Of a stretch of 64,000 nt of DNA, positions 17,280 to 25,791 are shown in pieces; position 1 is the first letter of the stretch, and every line of letters starts with the position of its first letter. Source of the DNA: Allotamlana fucoidanivorans (GTDB lineage Bacteria; Bacteroidota; Bacteroidia; Flavobacteriales; Flavobacteriaceae); assembly GCF_006265225.1 (NCBI RefSeq), contig NZ_VDCS01000013.1, positions 1 to 64,000 of the forward strand, written 5' to 3'. The position numbers and the translations under genes were made by a program. The notes beneath the pieces are model-generated. The model was not told where the DNA came from, ran no database searches, and saw only the letters and a list, made by a program, of their open reading frames with translations.

Positions 17280-18122
17280 TTATTTCAATTCATTAGTTGG
17301 ACAAACATCCATGTCTCCATAGTCTAAATTCTCGCCGGCCATACCCCAAATAAAACTATAGCTGCTAGTTCCTGACCCAGAATGGATTGACCATGGTGGA
17401 GAAATTACAGCTTCTTCATTGCCCATCCATATATGTCTGGTTTCATTAGTTTCTCCCATAAAATGACATACGGCTTGGTCTTCAGGGATTTCAAAGTAAA
17501 AATAGACTTCCATACGTCTGTCATGCACATGCGCAGGCATGGTATTCCATGAGCTTCCTGTCTTTATGGTAGTCATTCCCATTTGTAATTGACATACATC
17601 TACTACACTATTAACAATATATTTTCTAAGTGTCCTTGCATTGGCTGTTTCTGGTGCTCCAAGTTCAATTTGTTCAACATCATTAATACCAATTTTTTTA
17701 TTAGGATAGGCTTTATGAGCTGGAGTAGAATTTAAATAGAATTTTGCAGGTGTATCAGCAGAGGGACTTGAAAAACTCACATTTTTATTACCTTGTCCTA
17801 GATACAAAGCTTCTTTGTGAGCTATGGTGTATTCAGTTCCATCAACAGTGACCACACCAGTACCTCCTATATTGATGATACCAAGTTCTCTTCTTTGAAG
17901 AAAGAAGTCCGCTTTCAGCGCGTCAACTATTTCTAATTTTACTTCGGTATTTACAGGTACAACACCTGCAATCATATATCTATCATAATGAGAATATACC
18001 CATTTAATACCATCTTTAGTCATCAAGTTTTGCACTAAAAACTCATCTCTTAATGCTTTAGTATCCATTGTTTTTACTTCCCTAGTTGAAGCCGCATACC
18101 GTACCTCGCAATTTGTACTCAT
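17280..18122 (-). CDS. kduI: 5-dehydro-4-deoxy-D-glucuronate isomerase KduI
   Basis: A 280-residue cupin enzyme. It isomerises 5-keto-4-deoxyuronate, the product of unsaturated uronyl hydrolases such as the GH88 encoded nearby, to 2,5-diketo-3-deoxygluconate. The metal-binding stretch AHVHDRRMEVYFYF, with His-x-His and a following Glu, and the later WSIHSG His are present. The N-terminus EVRYAASTREVKTMDTKALR is family-typical. It is the first gene of the minus-strand operon, with its promoter overlapping the palindrome shared with the LacI regulator. Confidence 0.95.
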   Translation of the reverse strand: MSTNCEVRYAASTREVKTMDTKALRDEFLVQNLMTKDGIKWVYSHYDRYMIAGVVPVNTEVKLEIVDALKADFFLQRRELGIINIGGTGVVTVDGTEYTIAHKEALYLGQGNKNVSFSSPSADTPAKFYLNSTPAHKAYPNKKIGINDVEQIELGAPETANARTLRKYIVNSVVDVCQLQMGMTTIKTGSSWNTMPAHVHDRRMEVYFYFEIPEDQAVCHFMGETNETRHIWMGNEEAVISPPWSIHSGSGTSSYSFIWGMAGENLDYGDMDVCPTNELK

Positions 18123-18145
18123 AATTAAATGTGATTTATTTTTTG

Positions 18146-18175
18146 TAAAAGTATGAAAAACTTATTAAAATACAA
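18146..18175 (-). promoter_or_regulatory. Promoter of the kduI-kduD-DUF4861 operon
   Basis: Read on the minus strand, TTG (18175-18173) is followed after exactly 19 bases by TACTTTTA (18153-18146), seven of eight positions of the Bacteroidota -7 box. The -33 element lies inside the 28-bp palindrome, so a bound repressor would block it. Transcription should start close to the kduI ATG, leaving a short leader. Confidence 0.65.
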
Positions 18176-18191
18176 TCGATTGTATTTTAAT
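18164..18191. promoter_or_regulatory. 28-bp perfect palindrome, candidate LacI-family operator
   Basis: The half-site ATTAAAATACAATC (18164-18177) is followed directly by its exact reverse complement (18178-18191), with the central CG step typical of LacI-family operators. It lies between divergent kduI and the LacI-type regulator gene and overlaps the kduI -33 element. The simplest reading is an operator bound by that regulator. Confidence 0.8.
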
Positions 18192-18204
18192 TGTTGAGAT
18201 ATGT

Positions 18205-18212
18205 TATATTTG
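18205..18212 (+). promoter_or_regulatory. -7 promoter box for the LacI-type regulator gene
   Basis: TATATTTG is an exact match to TAnnTTTG, 27 bases before the start codon. The nearest usable TTG (18180-18182) lies 22 bases upstream, inside the operator palindrome, so autoregulation is likely. Confidence 0.6.
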
Positions 18213-18238
18213 TTTTATTTATTTAAAATTGTGTTACT

Positions 18239-19255
18239 ATGAAGGCGGGAAAAGCAACCATTCATGATATTTCTAAAGCTTTAGGTATTGATAGTTCAAC
18301 CGTATCTAGAGCTTTAAATGGGAGTCCGCGCGTATCAAAAAAAACAAAAGACAAAATTTTTGAAAAAGCCAGGGAATTGGGCTATCAAAGAAATAATTTG
18401 GCATCCAATCTTCGTACACAGAAAACTTTTACCATAGCCGTGGTTTTGCCGCGAATTTCTCGATACTTTTTTGCTACGGTCATTTCCGGTATTGAAGAAA
18501 AGGCTTATCAAGCAGGGTATAATGTTATTATTTGTCAATCATTGGATAGCCTTAAGAGAGAGAAGAAAATTATTTCGTCATTAATTTCAAATAGAGTAGA
18601 TGGTATACTCATGAGTATTTCCATGCAAACAGCGTCTTTTGAACATTTGGAAGCATACATGAACTTAGGAAAGCCCATTGTTTTTTTTGATAGGCCTTGC
18701 AATCTTAAAGGCAGTATTAATATAAATATTGATAATTATAAAGCGAGTTTTGAAGCCACAGAACATCTTATACAACAGGGGTGCAAACATATTGTCCACT
18801 TTTCTGGAGCGCAAAATATTGAATTGTATAGGCAAAGAAAGGCGGGGTATATTGAAGCCTTAAAAAAACATGGTTTAACAGTGAATGGCGATTATATTTT
18901 TGAGTCTAATTTGTCTGAGTCTGATGGAATATGGGCAGCCAAACGCATTCTTGAACTGAAAAATGTAGATGGCATTTATTCGTCAAATGATACAGCTGCC
19001 ATAGCAGCGATGCAATATTTAAAATCAAAAGGAGTGACTATACCTAAAGATATTGCCGTTGTAGGATTTAATAACGATCCTATTTCTGCCGTGATTGAAC
19101 CTCCTCTTACAACCATTAATCAACCAGCTTTCCGAATTGGTAAAATAGCTTCTGAGCTGCTTTTGAAAAAAATTCAAAATAAAGATACTGAGAATGACAG
19201 TATATTTAATGTCCTTAACTCTGAGTTGATTGTTAGAGCGTCATCTGAAAAGTAA
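18239..19255 (+). CDS. LacI-family transcriptional regulator
   Basis: A 338-residue regulator. The N-terminal helix-turn-helix (ATIHDISKALGIDSSTVSRA, residues about 6-25) is followed by the hinge helix and a periplasmic-binding-type sensor domain (VVLPRISRYFFATVISGIEE; NDTAAIAAMQYLKSKG). It probably senses a uronate-derived sugar and controls kduI-kduD-DUF4861 and the GH88/lyase genes. The gene faces kduI across the 28-bp palindrome, and GH88 follows after 61 bases in the same direction. Confidence 0.94.
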   Translation: MKAGKATIHDISKALGIDSSTVSRALNGSPRVSKKTKDKIFEKARELGYQRNNLASNLRTQKTFTIAVVLPRISRYFFATVISGIEEKAYQAGYNVIICQSLDSLKREKKIISSLISNRVDGILMSISMQTASFEHLEAYMNLGKPIVFFDRPCNLKGSININIDNYKASFEATEHLIQQGCKHIVHFSGAQNIELYRQRKAGYIEALKKHGLTVNGDYIFESNLSESDGIWAAKRILELKNVDGIYSSNDTAAIAAMQYLKSKGVTIPKDIAVVGFNNDPISAVIEPPLTTINQPAFRIGKIASELLLKKIQNKDTENDSIFNVLNSELIVRASSEK

Positions 19256-19316
19256 TGCTATTCAAATAAAACTATGATTACACATAGATTTGCACTAAAC
19301 GAAACACTTTGCTAAA

Positions 19317-20516
19317 ATGAAAACTAAATTTCTATGGTTAATTTTGGTCTTAATGTGCCTGCTTTCTTGTATTGAGGGACCAAAACAAGAGCCAATCCAG
19401 ACAATCAATGACCGATTACTTGCTGCTGAAAAACAAATGAATGGTTTGTTAGAAGAGGCCAAATCTGTGAATAAAAATCCAAGAACCTTGAATGCAAAAG
19501 GAGATATGCATTGGACTCATGAAAAGTTTGATTGGACAGAAGGTTTTTTTCCAGGTAGTTGCTGGTACTTATTTGAATTTTCTGGAGATGAAACTTGGAA
19601 ACATGCAGCAACGCATTTTCAGGCTAAGTTTGAATTACACAAAAAATTAACCACAAATCATGATCTTGGTTTTATTTTTAATTGTTCTTATGGGAATGGA
19701 TATAGAATAACAAAAAATGAGCAGTTCAAACAAGTTATGATTACGGCAGCGGAATCGTTAATTACGCGGTTTAATCCTAAGGTAGGGTGTATAAAAAGTT
19801 GGGATGTTGATAAAGGGTGGCAGTCACAAAGAGATTGGAAGTTTCCTGTGATTATTGATAATATGATGAATTTAGAGCTGCTTTTTGAAGCGTCAAAGTT
19901 AACAGGAAATGATACTTATGAGAAGATTGCCGTTTCACATGCCAATACAACATTGAAAAATCATTTTAGAGAAGATAATAGCTCTTATCATGTTATTGAT
20001 TATGATCCAGAAACGGGTGCCGTTAGAAGTAAGCAAACAGCTCAGGGCTATGCTAATACAAGTGCTTGGGCTAGAGGGCAAGCATGGGGTTTATATGGCT
20101 ATATTGTTTGTTATAGATATACCAAAGACTTAAGGTACCTTGATCAGGCTAAAAACATAGCATCTTTCATACTTGATTATAAGGGGACTCCTAAAGATGG
20201 AATTCCTTATTGGGATTACAATGCCCCAAATATTCCTAATGAACCTAGAGATGTTTCGGCAGCAGCAATTACCGCATCAGCACTTTTAGAGTTGGATACT
20301 TATTCTACTGATTCCTATAAGGTAGCTATTGATAAAATCATGAATGCTTTGGCATCAGATACGTATACAGCAAAATTAGGTGAAAACCATAACTTTATTT
20401 TAAAGCACAGTGTAGGGAGTATTCCTCATAATAATGAGATTGATGTACCACTAAATTATGCCGACTATTATTATTTAGAAGCACTAATGCGGTATAAAAA
20501 ACAATTAAATAAGTAA
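19317..20516 (+). CDS. GH88 unsaturated glucuronyl hydrolase, lipoprotein
   Basis: A 399-residue lipoprotein (lipobox LLSC, Cys18) with the GH88 (alpha/alpha)6-barrel pattern. Two catalytic Asp candidates are seen: D116 in NHDLGF and D181 in VIIDNMMN, matching the pair of the Bacillus enzyme. It removes the 4,5-unsaturated uronic acid left by a polysaccharide lyase; the freed sugar rearranges to the substrate of KduI. It is 3 bases from the beta-helix gene, which could supply the lyase products. Confidence 0.93.
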   Translation: MKTKFLWLILVLMCLLSCIEGPKQEPIQTINDRLLAAEKQMNGLLEEAKSVNKNPRTLNAKGDMHWTHEKFDWTEGFFPGSCWYLFEFSGDETWKHAATHFQAKFELHKKLTTNHDLGFIFNCSYGNGYRITKNEQFKQVMITAAESLITRFNPKVGCIKSWDVDKGWQSQRDWKFPVIIDNMMNLELLFEASKLTGNDTYEKIAVSHANTTLKNHFREDNSSYHVIDYDPETGAVRSKQTAQGYANTSAWARGQAWGLYGYIVCYRYTKDLRYLDQAKNIASFILDYKGTPKDGIPYWDYNAPNIPNEPRDVSAAAITASALLELDTYSTDSYKVAIDKIMNALASDTYTAKLGENHNFILKHSVGSIPHNNEIDVPLNYADYYYLEALMRYKKQLNK

Positions 20517-20519
20517 GGT

Positions 20520-22070
20520 ATGAAACGGTATTTGCTACTCACTATAATATGCGTATGGAGCTGTTATAGTAGTTTTTCTCAACAGAGTAACCTCTGGGAA
20601 GCGTATAAAAAAGCTCAGAAAAATGGTAAAGAAGCTATTTTACCTAATTTCGCTTATGCGGGGTATAAATTTAGCGAAGAGGATATTCCTTATGTGCACC
20701 ATAAGGTATTTAATGTTCTTGATTTTGGTGCTCAGCCAAATGATGAAGTATCAGATAAACATGCTATAAAATTAGCCGTTGATGCAGCAATAAAAAATGG
20801 TTCAGGCGTTATTTATTTTCCTAGAGGGAAGTATTACATAAATACACAAAAAGATGATCAAAGTAGTATTTTAATTACAACATCAAATATTGTATTTAGA
20901 GGAGAAGATCAAGAAAATACGGTGTTGTTTTTTGATAAGGATTTACCACCAGAAGATCCAGATAAATTATGGACCTGTCCGTATGCTATAAAAGCGACTT
21001 CAAAGGGGCAGGATGAATTTTTATCAAACATACTATCTGATTCTAAACGAGAAACATTCAATATAACAGTGGAAGATGCCTCTCAAATCAAGGAAGGGGA
21101 TTGGTTAAGTATTCAGTTAACTAATAATGATAAAGGTTTAGTAGATGAAGATATAGCTCCGTTAGAGGTAGATAAGGCATGGACTTCTCTGCTTACTAAA
21201 GGTGTTGTGGTTAATGAAAAACATCAAGTAGCCTCTGTTCAAGGAAATGAGATTACCTTAGTTTCTCCTATGCATTATAACATAAAAGCTAAACACGGCT
21301 GGAAAGTGTTTCGTTTCTCTAATATAGAGAATATAGGTTTTGAAAACTTAACTTTTGAAGGTCATTGGACAAAAGAATTTGTTCATCATAAATCAGCGCA
21401 ACATGATGGTGGATGGAGTATATTGTCCATCTCAAAAGCTACTAATTCATGGATAAAAAACTGCGTATTTAAAAATGTAAATAGGGCAGCAAGTATTTCC
21501 TTCTCTGCAGCATGTACAGTTTTAAACGTAAAGATTGAAGGCGCTATAGGGCATAGTGCTATTCATGCATCAAGATCTACCGAAATTCTTATCGCCAATT
21601 GTAACGATATGGCTGGAATGCATCACTCTTTTGGTGTTGATGGATATGCTTCAGGAACCGTTATTTGGAGGAGTAAATACCCAGCACATACTTGTTTTGA
21701 GGCGCATGCGTCTCAGCCACGTTGCACCTTGTTGGATAATGTAGAAGGCGGATTTTTTCAAGGTAGAGCAGGCGGAGCAAGATCTAATTTGCCTAATCAC
21801 GGACGTTATTTGGTGCTGTGGAATTATAAGGAAATAGATGAGGCAGAAGAACATTTTAGGTTTGTAGCTCATGACACTTGGTATTGGAGGATAGTGCCTC
21901 CAATTATTGTTGGGTTTCATGGCGCTGGAACTACTTTTAAACAAGATGAGGTTCAGGTTTTAGAAAGTTTAGGAACACCCGTAAAACCAGAGTCTTTATT
22001 TGAGGCGCAATTAAAAATGCGTTTGGGAAAAACTCCAAGGTGGATTAAAAATTTAAGGAGTAAGCAATAA
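20520..22070 (+). CDS. Pectate-lyase-superfamily right-handed beta-helix protein
   Basis: A 516-residue secreted protein (leader to about SSFSQ). After NLWEAYKKAQKNGKEAILPN and FAYAGY comes VLDFGAQPNDEVSDKHAIKL, the entry motif of Pectate_lyase_3 parallel beta-helices, with GVIYFPRGKYYI in the first turns. Strand-turn repeats run through the centre (WIKNCVFKNVNRAASISFSA). Position beside GH88, kduI and kduD makes a polysaccharide lyase or uronan-active hydrolase likely, but I cannot place it in a numbered PL or GH family. It may belong to the DUF4955-type proteins. Confidence 0.78.
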   Translation: MKRYLLLTIICVWSCYSSFSQQSNLWEAYKKAQKNGKEAILPNFAYAGYKFSEEDIPYVHHKVFNVLDFGAQPNDEVSDKHAIKLAVDAAIKNGSGVIYFPRGKYYINTQKDDQSSILITTSNIVFRGEDQENTVLFFDKDLPPEDPDKLWTCPYAIKATSKGQDEFLSNILSDSKRETFNITVEDASQIKEGDWLSIQLTNNDKGLVDEDIAPLEVDKAWTSLLTKGVVVNEKHQVASVQGNEITLVSPMHYNIKAKHGWKVFRFSNIENIGFENLTFEGHWTKEFVHHKSAQHDGGWSILSISKATNSWIKNCVFKNVNRAASISFSAACTVLNVKIEGAIGHSAIHASRSTEILIANCNDMAGMHHSFGVDGYASGTVIWRSKYPAHTCFEAHASQPRCTLLDNVEGGFFQGRAGGARSNLPNHGRYLVLWNYKEIDEAEEHFRFVAHDTWYWRIVPPIIVGFHGAGTTFKQDEVQVLESLGTPVKPESLFEAQLKMRLGKTPRWIKNLRSKQ

Positions 22071-22303
22071 AAGGTTGGTGTCTATTAGTCTTTTATAGCG
22101 TTATTCTATTGTCAGGGTGTAAATCTGTTCATAAAGAAAATAATGCATTAAATGTAAATAGGGACAATAAGCCCAATATTCTTATCATTTTCCCTGATCA
22201 ATTGAGAAGGTATAGTGCATGTTTTTGGTCTGAATCTCCATATAAAGGGTTGGTGCAAGGTAAGAGTGAGCCCTTAATAATGAAGTTATTACAATGGATG
22301 TAA
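22067..22303 (+). pseudogene. Decayed S1 sulfatase: N-terminal remnant without a start codon
   Basis: In this frame the sequence reads a lipoprotein leader (KGWCLLVFYSVILLSGC) and then the sulfatase opening NKPNILIIFPDQLRRYSA, followed by FWSESPYKGLVQGK. The expected initiation codon is ATA (22067), overlapping the lyase stop codon where a coupled ATG would sit. After GKSEP the frame leaves the family pattern and stops at 22303; no formylglycine motif or catalytic core follows. A later TTG (22109) exists but would not yield a leader. It is a remnant of a third gene in the GH88-lyase operon. Confidence 0.82.
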
Positions 22304-22406
22304 TCTTAAAAAATTCTGTTTAGTGATATAAATCAACTTAGCAGCTTTTTACTTTACGCTTTTTTACTCAAAAATGTGCTTAATAAAAAACAAATTCTAC
22401 GAAAAA

Positions 22407-22438
22407 AAATCGCCTAAAAATTACTTTTTAGACGATTT
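22407..22438. terminator. Terminator between the uronate cluster and the small lipoprotein genes
   Basis: Left arm 22407-22420 (AAATCGCCTAAAAA, allowing the flanking A) pairs with 22425-22438 (TTTTTAGACGATTT) over 13 pairs with one C-A mismatch and loop TTAC. A long A-run on the left gives U-run in the minus direction, fitting the end of the lipoprotein gene at 22461. Confidence 0.75.
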
Positions 22439-22460
22439 TATTGAAATTAGTATTTAATTT

Positions 22461-22721
22461 TTAGTGACCAGCTTCTTTTATAGCTTCAGCAGTATCATCA
22501 GCCGCTTCTTTAACAGCATCAGCAGCATCATCAATAGCTTCTTCAGCTTCATTCACAGCTTGATCTACAGCATCACCTGCAGCTTCAGCAGCTTCTTCAG
22601 CTTTATCTGCTGCATTTTCAATAGCTTCTTCAACTGAATCTGCTTTTTTGGTGTCTTTACAAGAAACGAAAGATGCACTTAATGCTAACAATAATGCGGT
22701 ACTTAATACAAGTTTTTTCAT
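22461..22721 (-). CDS. Small Ala/Glu-rich lipoprotein, paralogue 1
   Basis: An 86-residue protein. The leader KLVLSTALLLALSASFVSC ends in a lipobox (Cys about 21). The mature part is almost entirely Ala, Glu, Asp and Lys in a repeating helical pattern (EEAIENAADKAEEAAEAAGD), so it should form one long amphipathic or coiled-coil helix tethered to the membrane. Function unknown; such proteins are often abundant, stress-linked envelope components. A paralogue lies 113 bases upstream on the same strand. Confidence 0.75.
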   Translation of the reverse strand: MKKLVLSTALLLALSASFVSCKDTKKADSVEEAIENAADKAEEAAEAAGDAVDQAVNEAEEAIDDAADAVKEAADDTAEAIKEAGH

Positions 22722-22834
22722 GGTTTTTGTTTTTAGTGTTAATTTATTTTGATTATCTCATTGGGTTATAAAAGCAATCCTACATAATAGTTTAGGAAGG
22801 ATTATAAAAGCCACCAACGGTGTTTTTTTAAAAA

Positions 22835-23083
22835 TTATTCTTTTTTGTCGCCTTCTAAAGTATTAACGGCATCTTTTGTAGCCTCACCAGCTTCTTTTAC
22901 CTCTTTTACAGCATTGTCAATAGCTTTGCCTGCTTCCTCAAGGGTTCCTTCTTCTTCAGGTGTTGCTTCAACCTTTTTCTCTATGGTAATATTTACATCA
23001 TCTCCCTTTTTGTTTTCTCTGCAAGATGTAAATGCGAAACCTAACATTAAAAGTAAGGCTGTACTCCAAACTAAATTTTTCAT
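22835..23083 (-). CDS. Small charged lipoprotein, paralogue 2
   Basis: An 82-residue protein when started at the ATG at 23083, chosen because MKNLVWSTALLLML then aligns with the leader of its neighbour MKKLVLSTALLLAL; an ATG three codons upstream is possible. Lipobox FTSC. The mature part is shorter and more charged (KAIDNAVKEVKEAGEATKDA) but keeps the helical pattern. The pair probably arose by tandem duplication. Function unknown. Confidence 0.72.
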   Translation of the reverse strand: MKNLVWSTALLLMLGFAFTSCRENKKGDDVNITIEKKVEATPEEEGTLEEAGKAIDNAVKEVKEAGEATKDAVNTLEGDKKE

Positions 23084-23166
23084 ATGTTTCATTTTTGGTG
23101 TTGATTCGTTTAATTATTTTGCCATTTATGGCTTTTGCTAAAACAACTAAAATTGCTTCAACACCA

Positions 23167-24402
23167 CTATATACGTAAGTAGTCTGTTATTTGGATGACA
23201 GCACCTTCATTTTTTTTAATAAAGTTACTGTTCTTTAACCCCGTTTCTTGCCGTCTTTTAGTGTCGTTGAGAAGTTCTGAAAGAATGGCGTTAAATTGCT
23301 CTTTATTTGATACGGAAAACATACCACCATGATGAATTAAGGCTTCTGCTTCAGGAAATTTACTGTAATTTTTTCCAATAATGACAGGAATGCCAAACAC
23401 AGCGGGTTCTAGAGTGTTATGAAGTCCAGTATGTCCCATAGCACCACCAACATAGGCAATGTCTGCGTATGTATATGTTTTAGAAAGAATTCCTATAGTA
23501 TCCAGAATAAATACTTGTACGTCTTTTAAGTTCTGGTGATTTCTATTAGAATAGGTGGCATAGTTAACATGAAGTGCCTGTTTAATATTTGAAATTTGGC
23601 CAGGTTTAATATCATGAGGCGCAATAATGAATTTTATATTTTTAGAAGCGTGATTATTTATATAGTGAATGATTAAGGCTTCATCTTCAGGCCAAGTACT
23701 TCCTGCTACAACGCAAAGTTTTTCATCTTTAAAATTTTCAATAAATGACAAGGTATTGTCGATATTTAATTGGCTAGATACACGGTCGAATCGCGTGTCT
23801 CCAGACACCGTTACATTATTATAATGGATTGATTTTAAAAGTGTTTTTGATTCTTCATTTTGGGTGAAAATATGTTCAAATGCAAATAAAGCATTACGCA
23901 ATGGTGCTCCATAAAATCTAAAATATGCTTGATTTGCTCTTAAGGCAGCAGATATAAGTATGGCTCTATAGTGATTTTGTTTTAACTGATTTAAATAGTT
24001 AGGCCAAATATCATACTTTACAAATACGGTAAGTTCAGGTTTTATTAAGTCGATGAATGTTTTAGCATTTAATTTGGTGTCTAGAGGGAGGTAAACAACA
24101 ACATCTGCAATGGGTGTACTTTTTCTAATTTCATAACCAGAGGGCGAAAAGAATGAAAGTACAATTTTATGATTGGAATAATGTTGTCTTAAAACTTTAA
24201 AAACAGGAAGACCTTGTTCATATTCGCCCAAGGAGGCACAATGAAACCATAGTGTTTTATCATTAGGCTCTAAAGTGTTTTTTAGAATAGTATAGGTGTT
24301 GTTTCTGCCTTCAACTCCTAGTTTAATTTTGGCATTAAAGTGTGCCATGAATTGAAGTGAAAAACCTAAAATTCGTATGCCTATATTATAAATGATATTC
24401 AC
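23167..24402 (-). CDS. waaA: 3-deoxy-D-manno-octulosonic acid (Kdo) transferase WaaA
   Basis: A 411-residue GT30-type glycosyltransferase. It adds Kdo to lipid A precursor at the inner membrane, an essential step of lipopolysaccharide synthesis. Seen: a short N-terminal anchor, the catalytic-Glu region FHCASLGEYEQG, FFSPSGYE, GSTWPEDEALI, and the C-terminal nucleotide-site segment NTLEPAVFGIPVIIGKNY with FPEAEALI. Length is normal for the family. It stands alone, divergent from the aminotransferase gene. Confidence 0.94.
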   Translation of the reverse strand: MNIIYNIGIRILGFSLQFMAHFNAKIKLGVEGRNNTYTILKNTLEPNDKTLWFHCASLGEYEQGLPVFKVLRQHYSNHKIVLSFFSPSGYEIRKSTPIADVVVYLPLDTKLNAKTFIDLIKPELTVFVKYDIWPNYLNQLKQNHYRAILISAALRANQAYFRFYGAPLRNALFAFEHIFTQNEESKTLLKSIHYNNVTVSGDTRFDRVSSQLNIDNTLSFIENFKDEKLCVVAGSTWPEDEALIIHYINNHASKNIKFIIAPHDIKPGQISNIKQALHVNYATYSNRNHQNLKDVQVFILDTIGILSKTYTYADIAYVGGAMGHTGLHNTLEPAVFGIPVIIGKNYSKFPEAEALIHHGGMFSVSNKEQFNAILSELLNDTKRRQETGLKNSNFIKKNEGAVIQITDYLRI

Positions 24403-24524
24403 GCTATTTCTTTATGCTAAAATACATTTCTTTCAAAGAAAATCAACGCAAACGTTGTAATGATTCAGGAATAATTAATTTTTACTAACTAATGCTATTT
24501 ATAGCTTAAATCAAATGAGATTCA

Positions 24525-24556
24525 TTGGGTTGCAGTAGATGATTTTTGTAAATTTG
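24525..24556 (+). promoter_or_regulatory. Promoter of the aminotransferase-galE operon
   Basis: TTG at 24525-24527 and TAAATTTG at 24549-24556, an exact -7 box, are separated by 21 bases. The transcript would start about 70 bases before the ATG at 24637. Confidence 0.55.
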
Positions 24557-24636
24557 TAGTTGGTAATCCTGTAACAGGAAGTTATTAAATTAGTCGATAT
24601 AATTTTTAAAATTGAACAGACTATAATCTTTTTTTG

Positions 24637-25791
24637 ATGAAAAAAATTCAAATGGTTGACCTAAAAGGTCAGTATGACGATATAAAAGATGTCGTTAATC
24701 CTTCTATTCAAGAAGTAATTGAAAATACAGCATTTATAAATGGTCCCAAAGTTCATGAATTCCAAAAGAATTTGGAGCAATATCTTAACGTAAAGCATGT
24801 TATTCCATGTGCTAATGGTACAGATGCTTTGCAAATTGCTATGATGGGCTTAGGTTTAAAACCAGGTGATGAGGTTATTACTGCGGATTTTACCTTTGCC
24901 GCAACAGTTGAAGTTATTGCGCTGTTGAATTTAACCCCAGTATTGGTTGATGTTAATGAAGACGATTTTAATATCAATATTGAAGCAATAAGAAAAGCTA
25001 TCACGCCAAGAACTAAGGCTATTGTTCCAGTGCATTTATTTGGGCAATGTGCCAATATGGAGGCTATTATGGATATAGCTAAAGCACATAATCTATACGT
25101 AATTGAAGATAATGCACAGGCTATAGGGGCAAGTTATACATATAAAGATGGAACTAAAGTTAAGGCAGGAACTATAGGACATGTAGGAGCTACCTCATTT
25201 TTTCCATCAAAAAACTTGGGCTGCTATGGTGATGGTGGTGCCATATTTACAAATGATGATGATTTAGCTCATACTATTAGAGGTATTGTAAATCATGGTA
25301 TGTATGAACGTTATCATCATGATGTGGTAGGAGTTAATTCAAGATTAGATAGTATTCAGGCCGCTGTGTTAGATGCTAAGTTACCACATCTTGATCAGTA
25401 CAATAAAGCCAGACAGATAGCAGCAAGTAAGTATGATGATGTATTGAAATCTGTTGAGGGCATTATTACGCCAGTAAGAACAAAGCGTTGCGACAAGGCT
25501 TGTGATAATTGTGATTGCCACGTGTTTCATCAATATACCTTAAGAGTAAAAGGTGTTGATAGAGATACTTTAGTTAAGCACTTAAATGAAAAAGGCATTC
25601 CGTGTGGTGTGTATTACCCTATTCCGCTTCATAAACAAAAAGCATACGCCGATACGCGATATAATGAAGCTGATTTTAAAGTAACGAATCAGTTAGTTAA
25701 AGAAGTGATATCCTTACCAATGCATACGGAATTAGACGACGATCAAATAGAATTTATTACAACAACTATAACAAGCTATATTAATGGATAA
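24637..25791 (+). CDS. DegT/DnrJ/EryC1/StrS-family sugar aminotransferase
   Basis: A 384-residue PLP-dependent enzyme that aminates a nucleotide keto-sugar for surface-glycan synthesis. The ATG at 24637 is preferred over the overlapping TTG one codon earlier. PLP-site features: CANGTDAL, VIEDNAQAIGA, and the Schiff-base Lys192 in FFPSKNLGCYGDGG. An insertion with four cysteines, C285-x3-C289-x2-C292-x-C294, precedes HVFHQYTL and is unusual for the general family. galE starts 8 bases inside its 3' end, so both are co-transcribed. Confidence 0.92.
   Translation: MKKIQMVDLKGQYDDIKDVVNPSIQEVIENTAFINGPKVHEFQKNLEQYLNVKHVIPCANGTDALQIAMMGLGLKPGDEVITADFTFAATVEVIALLNLTPVLVDVNEDDFNINIEAIRKAITPRTKAIVPVHLFGQCANMEAIMDIAKAHNLYVIEDNAQAIGASYTYKDGTKVKAGTIGHVGATSFFPSKNLGCYGDGGAIFTNDDDLAHTIRGIVNHGMYERYHHDVVGVNSRLDSIQAAVLDAKLPHLDQYNKARQIAASKYDDVLKSVEGIITPVRTKRCDKACDNCDCHVFHQYTLRVKGVDRDTLVKHLNEKGIPCGVYYPIPLHKQKAYADTRYNEADFKVTNQLVKEVISLPMHTELDDDQIEFITTTITSYING

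Noticed and set aside
22109-22303. A separate 64-codon gene beginning with TTG
   Set aside because: The frame continues upstream into a lipoprotein leader and matches only a sulfatase start, so it is a remnant, not a gene.
22799-22834. Possible terminator CACC-GTT-GGTG after the second small lipoprotein gene
   Set aside because: Only four to five pairs and a poor U-run in the right direction.
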